Shown: positions 25,828-35,508 of the stretch, piece by piece | How positions within the stretch are numbered: position 1 is the stretch's first letter | How the letters are laid out: every line of letters begins with the position of its first letter | NCBI RefSeq assembly: GCF_016900355.1 | Contig: NZ_JACJKA010000014.1 | Location: forward strand, 31,645-95,644 | From: Bacteroides mediterraneensis | GTDB taxonomy: Bacteria; Bacteroidota; Bacteroidia; Bacteroidales; Bacteroidaceae | Length of the DNA: 64,000 nt | Direction of reading: 5' to 3' | Notes under the pieces: model-generated | The model's database searches: none | Told to the model about the DNA's origin: nothing | The model's input: the letters and a program-made list of their open reading frames with translations, nothing else | Program-made: the position numbers and the translations under genes

Positions 25828-28044
25828 ATGAGTCACATCGAAAAATCTGTATATGTAGACAAAGCGCTGTCATTTGCCCAAGGACTGGCATTTCGTTACC
25901 GCCATGAGTTTATCACTCCGGAGCACATTCTCAGCGCACTCTTTAACCAAGACCCGTTTGTGGAAGCTGTGGAAGAATGTTTCTGTCACATTCCCGTGAT
26001 GGAAGAAGAAGTGGATGAATACCTCGCCCAGAAAATGGAGCAGGTACCGGATGACACTCACTACGAACTGCAGTTCTCGGCACAGTCGAACCTGCTGTTC
26101 CAAAATGCATACGCCTTCGTTGAATCATCGAATGCGGAAGTGCTGGACATTCCCCACGTGGTACAGGCTATGTTGCTGTTGCCCGACTCGTGGGCTTGCT
26201 ATTTTCTGAAAAAGCACCTGAAAGAACGGATACCCGACTTTATCAGCCAACTGGTGGTCATCTACGGAGATGATCTCAGCCTGGAGGAGAACGATTCGGA
26301 AGAGTCGCACGGTCCCTGGAAAAATTTCGTTACCTGCCTGAACGAACAACTGGAGCACCACAATCCACTGATCGGGCGGGAACAGGAACTGGAACGGACC
26401 ATCGAAGTACTGTGCCGGAAAGAAAAAAACAATCCGCTGCACATCGGTGAACCAGGCGTGGGAAAAACAGCGCTGGCCTACGGACTGGCCGCCCGCATCG
26501 AGGCCGGAGAGGTGCCTGAACGACTGAAAGGCAGCCGCATCTACGAACTGGACTTAGGAAGCATGCTGGCCGGCACGCAATACCGGGGCGATTTCGAACA
26601 GCGCCTGAAAAGTGTCATGAAAAGCCTCAGCGCAGAAAAGAAAGCCATCCTCTACATTGACGAGATACACAACCTTATCGGCGCCGGACAAATCGGTGAA
26701 GGTTCGATGGATGCGTCGAACATGCTGAAACCGTACCTGGAACAAGGAGATATCCGTTTCATCGGTTCCACGACCTACGAGGAATACAACCGATACTTCT
26801 CACGCAGCAAAGGAATGGTACGCCGCTTCCAGCAAATCGACATTCAGGAACCCAGCATCGACGAAGCAGTCCGCATCGTGGAAGGGCTGAAGGAGAAATA
26901 CGAAACCTATCACCATGTGACCTATGAGCCGGGAGTCATTGAATATGCCGTCAAGGCAAGTGCCCGCTACATCAGCGACCGTTTCTTGCCCGACAAAGCC
27001 ATCGACCTGATTGACGAGGCCGGAGCATACCGGGAAATCCATCCGGCAGCTGACGGTTCGCAAACGGTCGACAAGAAACTGATTATGGAGGTTTTGTCGC
27101 GTACTTGCAAAATTGACGCGAATGCCCTCAAAGAAGAAGATAATGCAGCTTTGGAAGCATTGTACGAACGGATGTCCGGACAGATTTACGGACAGGACGA
27201 AGCCATCAAACAGGTGGTGGAAGCCGTACAGATGGCCAAGGCGGGACTGCTGGACGAAAACAAACCGCTGGCCAGCCTGCTGTTTGTCGGCCCTACAGGA
27301 GTAGGCAAGACGGAAGTGGCCAAGGTACTGGCTTCGGAACTGGGTATCTCATTGGTACGGTTCGACATGAGCGAGTACATGGAAAAGCATACCATCGCCA
27401 AACTGATTGGTTCGCCGGCCGGATACATCGGCTACGAAGACGGAGGCTTGCTGACGGATGCCATCCGGAAAACGCCCAACTGTGTACTGTTGCTGGATGA
27501 AATTGAGAAGGCACACCCCGACATCTTCAACATCCTCTTGCAGGTGATGGACTATGCAGTGCTGACGGACAACAAGGGACGGAAGTCCGACTGCCGCCAC
27601 CTGATTCTCATCATGACCTCTAACGCCGGGGCACAGTATGCGCATCAGGCATCCATCGGTTTCAACAGCCAGGTGACCACAGGACAGGCCATGCTCCGCC
27701 AGGTGAAGAAGACCTTCAAACCGGAATTCCTGAACCGTCTGTCGGCAGCTGTGGTCTTCCACGACATGAGCCGGGAAATGGCAACTCAGGTGCTCGACAA
27801 GAAACTGCGCCAACTGGACGAAAAGCTGGAGCGCCGTCACGTCTGCCTGCATTTGACACCCGAAGCCCACGAATGGCTATTGAAGGAAGGCTTCAAACCG
27901 GAATATGGAGCCCGGGAAATGGATCGTGCTATTGCAGCCCACCTGAAACCGTTGCTGATGCGCGAAATCCTCTTCGGCTCGCTGAAGCAAGGAGGCGACA
28001 TCACGGTCAGCGTAGCGAACAACCAACTGAGTATTCTCCCATAA
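25828..28044 (+). CDS. clpA: ATP-dependent Clp protease ATPase subunit ClpA
   Basis: A 738-residue AAA+ unfoldase. It has an N-domain with two Clp_N repeats (1-140) that binds ClpS, then AAA-1 with Walker A GEPGVGKT near 207 and Walker B ILYIDEIHNL, and AAA-2 with GPTGVGKT near 488 and VLLLDEIEKAHPD. No long coiled-coil middle domain is visible, which separates it from ClpB. It feeds substrates to ClpP, which is not encoded in this window. It lies between clpS and aat with gaps of 14 and 10 bases. Confidence 0.94.
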   Translation: MSHIEKSVYVDKALSFAQGLAFRYRHEFITPEHILSALFNQDPFVEAVEECFCHIPVMEEEVDEYLAQKMEQVPDDTHYELQFSAQSNLLFQNAYAFVESSNAEVLDIPHVVQAMLLLPDSWACYFLKKHLKERIPDFISQLVVIYGDDLSLEENDSEESHGPWKNFVTCLNEQLEHHNPLIGREQELERTIEVLCRKEKNNPLHIGEPGVGKTALAYGLAARIEAGEVPERLKGSRIYELDLGSMLAGTQYRGDFEQRLKSVMKSLSAEKKAILYIDEIHNLIGAGQIGEGSMDASNMLKPYLEQGDIRFIGSTTYEEYNRYFSRSKGMVRRFQQIDIQEPSIDEAVRIVEGLKEKYETYHHVTYEPGVIEYAVKASARYISDRFLPDKAIDLIDEAGAYREIHPAADGSQTVDKKLIMEVLSRTCKIDANALKEEDNAALEALYERMSGQIYGQDEAIKQVVEAVQMAKAGLLDENKPLASLLFVGPTGVGKTEVAKVLASELGISLVRFDMSEYMEKHTIAKLIGSPAGYIGYEDGGLLTDAIRKTPNCVLLLDEIEKAHPDIFNILLQVMDYAVLTDNKGRKSDCRHLILIMTSNAGAQYAHQASIGFNSQVTTGQAMLRQVKKTFKPEFLNRLSAAVVFHDMSREMATQVLDKKLRQLDEKLERRHVCLHLTPEAHEWLLKEGFKPEYGAREMDRAIAAHLKPLLMREILFGSLKQGGDITVSVANNQLSILP

Positions 28045-28054
28045 TCTGTGTATC

Positions 28055-28696
28055 ATGGTTTTCCAACTGACTAAAAGACTGGCTTTCCCCGACCCGCACT
28101 GGGGAGACCCCGACGGTTTGCTGGCCATCGGAGGCGACTTATCAGTCGATTGCCTTATTTTGGCCTATTCCAACGGCATCTTTCCGTGGTATGCATTTCG
28201 CCGGAAAGTCATCCAGTGGTGGTGCCCCTTGCAGCGTTTCGTCATCTTCCCGAGTGAGATTCACATCTCCCACTCCATGCGCACGCTGATGAACAAAAAC
28301 ACTTATAAGGTAACCTTCAACCAAGCCTTCGAGGAAGTGATACGGAACTGTTCGAAGCTCCGCATCGACGAGGAAGGAGCCTGGCTGGGCGAGGAAATGA
28401 TTGAGGCTTACATCCGCCTATACGAGCAGAACCTGGCGGCCAGTGTAGAGGTGTGGGAAGGCGACAAGCTGGTCGGGGGACTGTATGGCGTAACTCTTGG
28501 CACATGTTTCTTCGGCGAAAGCATGTTTTCGCTCGTGCCCAGTGCTTCCAAGCTGGCCCTAATCCGACTGGCCCAACTGTTGCATGCCCACGGAGGCACC
28601 CTCATCGACTGCCAGTTTGAAACGCCCCACCTCAAGTCGATGGGCGGACGTTACATCAGTTACGAGGAATATATGAAATACCTGAGAGCAGAATAA
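28055..28696 (+). CDS. aat: Leucyl/phenylalanyl-tRNA-protein transferase
   Basis: A 213-residue enzyme that adds Leu or Phe from charged tRNA to proteins with N-terminal Lys or Arg, making them ClpS substrates. Family hallmarks are FPDPHWGDPDGLLAIGGDLS near the start, NGIFPWY, WWCPLQRFVIFP, and VEVWEGDKLVGGLYGV with FFGESMFS. It is the last gene of the clpS-clpA-aat group and is followed by a bidirectional terminator. Confidence 0.95.
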   Translation: MVFQLTKRLAFPDPHWGDPDGLLAIGGDLSVDCLILAYSNGIFPWYAFRRKVIQWWCPLQRFVIFPSEIHISHSMRTLMNKNTYKVTFNQAFEEVIRNCSKLRIDEEGAWLGEEMIEAYIRLYEQNLAASVEVWEGDKLVGGLYGVTLGTCFFGESMFSLVPSASKLALIRLAQLLHAHGGTLIDCQFETPHLKSMGGRYISYEEYMKYLRAE

Positions 28697-28707
28697 AATA
28701 CAGCCAT

Positions 28708-28746
28708 AAAAAAAGTCCGGTTCTCTTTTAAGAATCGGACTTTTTT
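28708..28746. terminator. Bidirectional terminator between aat and proS
   Basis: The stem pairs A6GTCCG...TTCT with AGAA...CGGACT6 around a short loop, with A and T runs on both sides. It serves the convergent genes aat (plus) and proS (minus). Confidence 0.9.
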
Positions 28747-28772
28747 ATGAAATGACTGTCAGTAAAATCTTA

Positions 28773-30263
28773 TTAATAAGCGCGGGCAAACAGCACACGA
28801 CGTGCAGAAGGTTTGCCAGTCAGCATATCCACACCCGGAGTCAGGCTTTCTTCGTCAGCTTCGAAAGGCAGACAGCGGATAGTAGCCTTAGTTTCTTCCT
28901 TGATGCGGTCTTCCGTTTCCGGTGTACCGTCCCAGTGAGCCAGGATGAATCCACCCTTCTCAATCTGTTCCTTGAATTCATCGTAAGTATCCACCTTGTA
29001 GATGTGTTCGTTGCGGTACTTCAACGCCTTCTGGTAGATGTTCTGCTGGATTTCTTCCAACAAGTTCTTTACGTATTCTTCGATGCCTTCGCAAGAGCGG
29101 GTTTCCTTTTCCAAGGTATCACGACGCATGATTTCCATCGTGTTGTTTTCCAGGTCGCGGCCACCCATAACCAGACGTACAGGTACACCCTTCAGTTCAT
29201 AGTCAGCAAACTTGAATCCCGGACGCTTGTTGTCGGCGTTGTCATATTTCACGGAGATGCCCATGCTGCGGAGCTTGTTGACGATACCTTCTACCTTGGC
29301 GTCGATCTGCTTCAACTGCTCGTCGTTCTTGTAGATAGGCACGACCACTACCTGAATCGGAGCCAAGTGCGGCGGAAGTACCAGACCGTTGTCGTCGGAG
29401 TGAGTCATGATCAAGGCACCCATCAAACGGGTAGATACGCCCCAAGAGGTAGCCCATACATAATCCAACTTGTTGTTCTTGTCGACGAATTGTACGTTGA
29501 AGGCCTTGGCAAAGTTCTGTCCCAGGAAGTGAGAAGTACCACACTGCAAAGCCTTTCCGTCCTGCATCAATCCTTCGATAGTATAAGTATCCAAGGCACC
29601 GGCAAAACGCTCGTTGGCTGATTTCACACCCTTGATGACCGGCACGGCCATGTATTTTTCAGCGAAATCACCGTACACGTGCAACATCTTCTGTGCTTCT
29701 GCTTCTGCTTCTTCACGAGTGGCATGTGCCGTGTGACCTTCCTGCCACAAGAATTCAGCCGTACGCAGGAACAGACGCGTACGCATTTCCCAACGAACTA
29801 CGTTCGCCCACTGGTTGCACAAGATAGGCAGGTCGCGGTAAGAGTTAATCCAATTCTTATAAGTACTCCAGATGATGGTTTCTGAAGTCGGACGGATAAT
29901 CAGTTCTTCTTCCAGTTTGGCAGCCGGGTCTACAATCACACCTGAACCATCTTCTGCATTTTTCAGACGATAGTGTGTCACCACTGCACATTCTTTGGCG
30001 AAACCTTCCACGTGTTCTGCTTCACGGCTCAAGTAAGATTTCGGAATCAACAGCGGGAAATAGGCGTTTACGTGTCCTGTAGCCTTGAACATATCGTCCA
30101 GGATACGCTGCATCTTTTCCCAGATGGCATATCCGTAAGGCTTGATTACCATACAGCCACGCACCGGAGACTGTTCAGCCAAGTCGGCCTTTACGACCAA
30201 ATCATTATACCATTGTGAATAGTTCTCACTTCTTTTGGTCAGATCTTTTAATTCTTTTGCCAT
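28773..30263 (-). CDS. proS: Prolyl-tRNA synthetase, archaeal/eukaryotic-like type
   Basis: A 496-residue class II aminoacyl-tRNA synthetase of the short ProS type (no editing insertion), common in Bacteroidetes. Motif 2 is around [24 protein letters not shown] and motif 3 around [20 protein letters not shown]. The anticodon-binding domain begins near residue 280, and a C-terminal domain follows (from about 400). A TAATTTTG box on the minus strand at 30307-30314 precedes it. It charges tRNA-Pro in the cytoplasm. Confidence 0.95.
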   Translation of the reverse strand: MAKELKDLTKRSENYSQWYNDLVVKADLAEQSPVRGCMVIKPYGYAIWEKMQRILDDMFKATGHVNAYFPLLIPKSYLSREAEHVEGFAKECAVVTHYRLKNAEDGSGVIVDPAAKLEEELIIRPTSETIIWSTYKNWINSYRDLPILCNQWANVVRWEMRTRLFLRTAEFLWQEGHTAHATREEAEAEAQKMLHVYGDFAEKYMAVPVIKGVKSANERFAGALDTYTIEGLMQDGKALQCGTSHFLGQNFAKAFNVQFVDKNNKLDYVWATSWGVSTRLMGALIMTHSDDNGLVLPPHLAPIQVVVVPIYKNDEQLKQIDAKVEGIVNKLRSMGISVKYDNADNKRPGFKFADYELKGVPVRLVMGGRDLENNTMEIMRRDTLEKETRSCEGIEEYVKNLLEEIQQNIYQKALKYRNEHIYKVDTYDEFKEQIEKGGFILAHWDGTPETEDRIKEETKATIRCLPFEADEESLTPGVDMLTGKPSARRVLFARAY

Positions 30264-30353
30264 AACTTTATGTCGTTATTTTTTATTTTAAATTCAATTG
30301 AGATTGCAAAATTAGTAAAAAAGATTCGTTCACCCCTGATTTTTAAAGAGGAT

Positions 30354-31604
30354 TTATTCAAAACGAATGGATTTTGCAGGATGAATATGGCTGATGAGAT
30401 AAGACGGTCCTACCAGCATGGCGACAGATACCAGGAACGTACAAACATTCAGCAACACAATCCAGCCCCAATGAAGTTCTATCGGTACTGCACTGATGTA
30501 GTACGTAGCCGGGTCCAGCTTGAAAGGCTCAAAGAAATACTGGATGATGCAGAATGCCAGTCCGATGACATTTCCCCAACACATCCCTCGTCCGATGAGG
30601 AACATAGAGAACGACAGAAAGATCTTCCGGATGGAGGCATTGTCAGCCCCCAGCGCTTTCAGAATCCCAATCATCTGCGTACGTTCGAGAATGATAATCA
30701 GCAAGCCCGAAATCATGGTAAAGCCCGCTACCCCAGTCATCAGAATCAGGATAACCCACACGTTTGTGTCGAGCAAATCCAGCCAGGCAAAAATCTGCGG
30801 ATAGAGTTCTTCCGACGTACGTGAGCAATACACTGCCCCATAGCGGTCGGTCCGGTCCTGAATATGCGCCCGGATGGCATCGTTCACCGTATTCAAGTCG
30901 TCGTAGTCTGATACGGTCACTTCCACGCCCCCCACCTGGTCCGGCTCCCAGCCGTTCAGACGGTTCACCGTGTACATGTCCGTCACGAGAAAATAATCGT
31001 CGAAGGATGAAAAGTGTGTCTGGAAAATTCCGCTTACTGTCAGCCGGCGTGCCCGCACGTTGTCTTCAATATAATAAGTGTACAGTTTATCGTCCACCTT
31101 CAAGGAAAGCTTGTCGGCCATGGAACGGGAAATCAAGACGCGGTTGCTGGCCACGGAATCCGTGAGCACCGGAATCTCCCCTTCCTGCAAATGCGCCTTC
31201 AGGTACGTCCAGTCATATTCTTGGGCCACCCCCTTCACAATCATTCCCTGAAAATTGTCCGACGTCATGATCATGCCCGGCTTCGTGGAGTAACGCTGCA
31301 CATGGCTCACCTCCGGAATCTGCCGTATCACCGAAAGCAGGCTGTCATTGCCCACCACCGGATTCATCTGATAGAGCTGTGCCCCGTCGATACTGGAGAC
31401 CACAATGTCAGACCCCATGCCAATCACCTTGTCGCGCACCTGATGCTTGAAGCCGATGACCACGGCCACCGACACCAACATCACCGCCAGCCCGATGGCA
31501 ATACCAGCCATCGCAATCCGGATAGCCGGTTTCGAGACCTCCTTCCCGCCTTTCCGACTGCGGTAAATCCGCCGTGCGATAAAAAATTTCCAGTTACTCA
31601 TCAT
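30354..31604 (-). CDS. LolC/LolE-type ABC transporter permease
   Basis: A 416-residue inner-membrane protein with the FtsX/MacB topology: one TM near residues 30-55 (IAMAGIAIGLAVMLVSVAVVIGF), a large periplasmic domain, and three C-terminal TMs (VWVILILMTGVAGFTMISGLL, MFLIGRGMCWGNVIGLAF, GWIVLLNVCTFLVSVAML). The segment ERTQMIGILKALGADN is the coupling-helix region typical of lipoprotein-releasing permeases. The ATPase LolD is not adjacent. Its start overlaps the end of the aminotransferase by four bases. Confidence 0.85.
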   Translation of the reverse strand: MMSNWKFFIARRIYRSRKGGKEVSKPAIRIAMAGIAIGLAVMLVSVAVVIGFKHQVRDKVIGMGSDIVVSSIDGAQLYQMNPVVGNDSLLSVIRQIPEVSHVQRYSTKPGMIMTSDNFQGMIVKGVAQEYDWTYLKAHLQEGEIPVLTDSVASNRVLISRSMADKLSLKVDDKLYTYYIEDNVRARRLTVSGIFQTHFSSFDDYFLVTDMYTVNRLNGWEPDQVGGVEVTVSDYDDLNTVNDAIRAHIQDRTDRYGAVYCSRTSEELYPQIFAWLDLLDTNVWVILILMTGVAGFTMISGLLIIILERTQMIGILKALGADNASIRKIFLSFSMFLIGRGMCWGNVIGLAFCIIQYFFEPFKLDPATYYISAVPIELHWGWIVLLNVCTFLVSVAMLVGPSYLISHIHPAKSIRFE

Positions 31605-32803
31605 TCATCCACTCTTCCCGGATAGGCTTCGAGTGCTTTACGCAAGATGAACAGCGCCCGTACCAGGTCTTCTTTCTTCAGTACATAGGCCACACGCACC
31701 TCGTTCTTGCCGCCGCCCGGCGTGGTATAGAAACCGGTAGCCGGAGCCAACATCACGGTTTCCCCCTCGTAATTGAAATCAGACAAGCACCAGGCACAGA
31801 ATTTCTCACAGTCGTCTACCGGCAATTTAGCCACCGTATAGAAAGCCCCCATCGGTATCGGTGAATATACGCCTGGAATACGGTTCAATCCGTCAATCAG
31901 GCACTTACGCCGTTCCACATATTCATCGTACATTTCACGAGCGTATTCTTCCGGTTCGTCGAGCGAAGCCTCTGCTGCAATCTGTCCGATGAGCGGTGGA
32001 CTCAGACGGGCCTGACAGAATTTCATCACGGCCTTGCGTACTTCCGGGTTCTTCGTAATCAAGGCTCCGATACGGATACCGCACTCCGAATAACGCTTTG
32101 ACACAGAGTCAATCAGTACCACGTTCTGCTCGATGCCCTCCAAGTGACAGGCAGAGATATAAGGAGAACCGGTATAGATAAATTCGCGATACACTTCGTC
32201 GGAGAACAGGAACAAATCGTATTTTTTTACCAAATCCCGAATCTGGTTCATCTCCCGACGGGTGTACAAGTAGCCGGTCGGATTGTTCGGATTACAAATC
32301 AGGATACCCTTGGTACGTTCGTTAATCAGCTCCTCGAACTTCTCTACCTTCGGCAAGGAGAAACCCTCGTCGATGGTCGTTGTCACCGTACGGATGACTG
32401 CTCCAGCAGAAATGGCAAAGGCCATATAGTTGGCATAGGCCGGTTCCGGCACGATAATTTCATCGCCCGGGTTCAGACAGCTCATGAACGCGAACAACAC
32501 CGCTTCCGACCCCCCGGTCGTGATGATGATGTCGTCAGCATCCAAATGAATGTCATACTTCTCGTAATAACCTACCAGTCGCTCGCGGTAACTACGATAA
32601 CCCTGGCTGGGACTGTATTCCAAGACTTTCCGGTCAATATTTCGAATCGCATCGAGGGCCGCTCGCGGAGTGGGCAGGTCAGGCTGACCGATATTCAAGT
32701 GATACACATGAATTCCTCTCTCTTTTGCAGCTTCAGCCAAGGGTGCCAATTTACGAATTGGCGACTCCGGCATTTCAGTTCCTCGGATGGATATTTGTGG
32801 CAT
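31601..32803 (-). CDS. Class I/II PLP-dependent aminotransferase
   Basis: A 400-residue fold-type I enzyme. PLP-binding residues are visible in CNPNNPTGYLYTR, the Asp in LFSDEVYREF, and the Schiff-base Lys in DSVSKRYSECGIRIG. The sequence is closest in feel to aspartate/prephenate-type aminotransferases (AspC-like, Ib group); the amino donor cannot be told from sequence. A full promoter lies at 32834-32864, and the permease gene follows in the same transcript. Confidence 0.88.
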   Translation of the reverse strand: MPQISIRGTEMPESPIRKLAPLAEAAKERGIHVYHLNIGQPDLPTPRAALDAIRNIDRKVLEYSPSQGYRSYRERLVGYYEKYDIHLDADDIIITTGGSEAVLFAFMSCLNPGDEIIVPEPAYANYMAFAISAGAVIRTVTTTIDEGFSLPKVEKFEELINERTKGILICNPNNPTGYLYTRREMNQIRDLVKKYDLFLFSDEVYREFIYTGSPYISACHLEGIEQNVVLIDSVSKRYSECGIRIGALITKNPEVRKAVMKFCQARLSPPLIGQIAAEASLDEPEEYAREMYDEYVERRKCLIDGLNRIPGVYSPIPMGAFYTVAKLPVDDCEKFCAWCLSDFNYEGETVMLAPATGFYTTPGGGKNEVRVAYVLKKEDLVRALFILRKALEAYPGRVDE

Positions 32804-32833
32804 ATTTTATGATTTTAAAAAGATTCTGAAATG

Positions 32834-32864
32834 CAAAGATAAAGGGATTGATGAAATAAAGCAA
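32834..32864 (-). promoter_or_regulatory. Promoter of the aminotransferase-permease unit
   Basis: On the minus strand, TTG at 32864-32862, a 20-base spacer, and TATCTTTG at 32841-32834, about 30 bases before the ATG at 32803. Confidence 0.7.
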
Positions 32865-33005
32865 CTTTGTGCTCAGAAAAAAGGGGGTTCCCTATCCTAA
32901 GAAAAACCGTCCAAGGAAAGTTTAACGCCTTTTCAAGCATTTTCCATGTCTTCAACCTAAAAAATCCGTATGTTTGTCCTCGATAACCAAACATTCCATA
33001 CAAAA

Positions 33006-34244
33006 ATGAATCTTTACCTAATTATATTTACTTCCGGGACCTATCGCGCAGAACAAGTTTATGACAAACACAAAGACCTATTTGTGGAACTGGAAAAACA
33101 TTTCACCCTCCACCTGATCAACTACACCGAAGCCGACTGTATTCCCAGCAACGAATACAAGATGGCTTTCATTGCCAGCGGAGGAGTGGAAAATGCCGTC
33201 GTACGCTTCTTCAGCATCCTGCCCTATCCCATCACCCTGCTGGCCGACGGGCTGAACAACTCACTGGCCGCTGCCCTCGAAATCTCCGCCTGGATACAGT
33301 CGAGAGACATGAAAGTGAAAATCATCCATGGACTGGTGCCAGACATGGTCAACCAGGTACTCCTGCACCATCAGGCATTTGCCGCCAAACGGGCCTTGAA
33401 GAAGAAACGCATCGGCGTCATCGGCACCCCGGCTTCCTGGCTGGTGGCCAGTCACGTAGATTACCTGCTGGCCGGGCAGCGCTGGGGAGTGATTTATACA
33501 GATATCCCCATTGAAACCGTGGAAAAAACCTTCCATGAGATTACCGACGATGAAATCGGCGTAGAAGCCTCCCTGTTCGCCAACCGTGCCAAAGGCATTC
33601 AGGAAGTAACTCCCGAAGAACTGCTGCGCGCCATGCGCCTGTACAAAGCAATCCGTCGTGTGTGCGAGGAAGAAAAGCTCGACGCTCTTACCCTTTCCTG
33701 TTTCTCACTCATCCAAAGCCTGAAGACCACGGGCTGCCTGGCACTTTCCCTGCTGAATGATGAAGGCATTCCGGCGGGATGCGAGGGCGACCTCCAGTCG
33801 ATTATGACTTTACTTATGGTGAAAGAACTCATCGGCCAGCCCGCTTTCATGGCCAATCCATCGTTTGTCGATCTAGCCCACAACGAGGTATTGCTGGCTC
33901 ACTGCACCATCCCTACACGGATGGCCGAACACTTTATCATCCGCAACCACTTCGAGACGGAAAGCGGCATCGCCATCCAAGGGCTCGTGCATCCGGGTGA
34001 AGTGACCCTCTTCAAATGCGGCGGTGAATGCCTGGACGAGTATTACCTGTCATCAGGCCATCTTATTGAGAACACCAACCTGGTGACCTGCTGCCGTACT
34101 CAGCTGAAAGTACGCCTGGACAAACCGGCCGACTATTTCCTGCACAACCCGTTGAGCAACCATCACATCCTGATAGAAGGGAACTACGCCGACGTCATTC
34201 AGGAATTCATGCAACAAAACCGCTGCAAATCGAGAATTGACTGA
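33006..34244 (+). CDS. L-fucose/L-arabinose isomerase-like protein
   Basis: A 412-residue cytoplasmic protein started at 33006, since a TATGTTTG box at 32970-32977 overlaps the upstream ATG. The N-terminal half has Rossmann-like segments (IIFTSGTYR, RIGVIGTPASWLVAS), and the C-terminal half resembles the fucose/arabinose isomerase C-terminal domain (AGCEGDLQSIMTLLMVKEL, HCTIPTRMAEHF, VTLFKCGGE). The Glu and His residues expected to bind metal are present in CEGD and HCTIP. Substrate and physiological role are unclear; no sugar-use genes are adjacent. Confidence 0.7.
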   Translation: MNLYLIIFTSGTYRAEQVYDKHKDLFVELEKHFTLHLINYTEADCIPSNEYKMAFIASGGVENAVVRFFSILPYPITLLADGLNNSLAAALEISAWIQSRDMKVKIIHGLVPDMVNQVLLHHQAFAAKRALKKKRIGVIGTPASWLVASHVDYLLAGQRWGVIYTDIPIETVEKTFHEITDDEIGVEASLFANRAKGIQEVTPEELLRAMRLYKAIRRVCEEEKLDALTLSCFSLIQSLKTTGCLALSLLNDEGIPAGCEGDLQSIMTLLMVKELIGQPAFMANPSFVDLAHNEVLLAHCTIPTRMAEHFIIRNHFETESGIAIQGLVHPGEVTLFKCGGECLDEYYLSSGHLIENTNLVTCCRTQLKVRLDKPADYFLHNPLSNHHILIEGNYADVIQEFMQQNRCKSRID

Positions 34245-34327
34245 TTTTTCAAAACCATTTGTTCTCCCATTCAATTTATAATCGTATCTTTGTGTGAATT
34301 ATTACAAATTGAAAAGCAAGAAAAATT

Positions 34328-34807
34328 ATGATGCATAACTGGTTTGAATGCAAAATCCGTTACGAAAAAGTGGTCGAAAACGGCATGAACAAGAAAGTAA
34401 CGGAACCCTATCTGGTGGACGCACTCAGCTTCACCGAGGCTGAATCGCGTATTATCGAAGAAATCACTCCTTCCATCAGCGGAGAATTTACCGTATCCGA
34501 CATCAAGCGCGCCAACTACAGTGAGCTCTTCCCCAGCGACGAGGAAGCAGCCGACCGCTGGTTCAAGTGCAAACTCTATTTCATCACCCTCGATGAGAAA
34601 AGCGGTGCCGAAAAGAAAACAGCCACCAACGTATTGGTACAGGCTGCTGACCTGCGCGATGCAGTAAAGAAGCTGGACGAAGGCATGAAAGGCACAATGG
34701 CCGACTACGTGATTGCTTCCGTAGCCGAAACCGCCCTGATGGATGTATATCCTTACTCAACAGAGCCAGACGTGAAACCGGAATTTCCGGATGCAGACAA
34801 ACGATAA
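34328..34807 (+). CDS. DUF4494 domain protein
   Basis: A 159-residue cytoplasmic protein matching a Bacteroidetes-only family of unknown function (DUF4494): NWFECKIRYEKVVENG, VDALSFTEAESRIIEE and DRWFKCKLYFITLDE are its typical blocks. No signal peptide or TM is visible. A TATCTTTG box at 34285-34292 precedes it. It is followed closely by yggS and the dihydroorotate-dehydrogenase-like gene, suggesting one transcript. Confidence 0.8.
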   Translation: MMHNWFECKIRYEKVVENGMNKKVTEPYLVDALSFTEAESRIIEEITPSISGEFTVSDIKRANYSELFPSDEEAADRWFKCKLYFITLDEKSGAEKKTATNVLVQAADLRDAVKKLDEGMKGTMADYVIASVAETALMDVYPYSTEPDVKPEFPDADKR

Positions 34808-34826
34808 ACAAACACTTATCAAAACC

Positions 34827-35495
34827 ATGGATATTCAGTCTAATTTAAATGAGGTACGGACACAACTTCCTCCCCAAGTGCGCCTGGTAGCTGTATCCAA
34901 GTTCCACCCCAACGAAGCCATCCTGGCGGCCTACGAAGCCGGACAGCGTATCTTCGGAGAAAGCAAGGAACAGGAATTAAGCAAAAAGCAGGCTTCTCTG
35001 CCTGCCGACATCCAGTGGCATTTCATCGGCCACTTGCAGACCAACAAGGTGAAGTATATTGCGCCCTACATCGCCATGATTCATGCGGTAGACACCTACA
35101 AGCTGCTGGCCGAAATCGACAAACAGGCCGCCAAATGCAACCGTGTGATTCCCTGCCTGCTGGAAATCCATATCGCCGAAGAAGACAGCAAATACGGATT
35201 TTCTTTTCAGGAATGTCGCGAGATGCTCGACACGGAACCGTGGCGGGAGCTAACCCATGTGGCCATCAGTGGCGTGATGGGCATGGCCACCAATACCGAC
35301 GACCAAGCAGAAATTACCAAGGAATTTGAAAGTCTGCACCGCTTCTTCACGGAACTGAAAGACACGTATTTCGCGCACGACGACCGCTTCAAGGAGATTT
35401 CCATGGGCATGTCGCACGACTACCTGCTGGCCGTAAAAGCCGGCAGTACGATGGTACGCGTAGGCAGCAAGATTTTCGGAGAAAGAGTATATTAA
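34827..35495 (+). CDS. YggS-family PLP homeostasis protein
   Basis: A 222-residue single-domain PLP-binding protein (PLPBP/YggS family) started at the ATG at 34827, just after the upstream stop. The PLP Lys is in RLVAVSKFHPNEAI, IQWHFIGHLQTNKVKY is the family signature, and SMGMSHDYLLAVKAGSTMVRVG is the C-terminal phosphate-binding block. The family has no enzyme activity and buffers free PLP. Confidence 0.92.
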   Translation: MDIQSNLNEVRTQLPPQVRLVAVSKFHPNEAILAAYEAGQRIFGESKEQELSKKQASLPADIQWHFIGHLQTNKVKYIAPYIAMIHAVDTYKLLAEIDKQAAKCNRVIPCLLEIHIAEEDSKYGFSFQECREMLDTEPWRELTHVAISGVMGMATNTDDQAEITKEFESLHRFFTELKDTYFAHDDRFKEISMGMSHDYLLAVKAGSTMVRVGSKIFGERVY

Positions 35496-35508
35496 AAACG
35501 AGAAGAAT

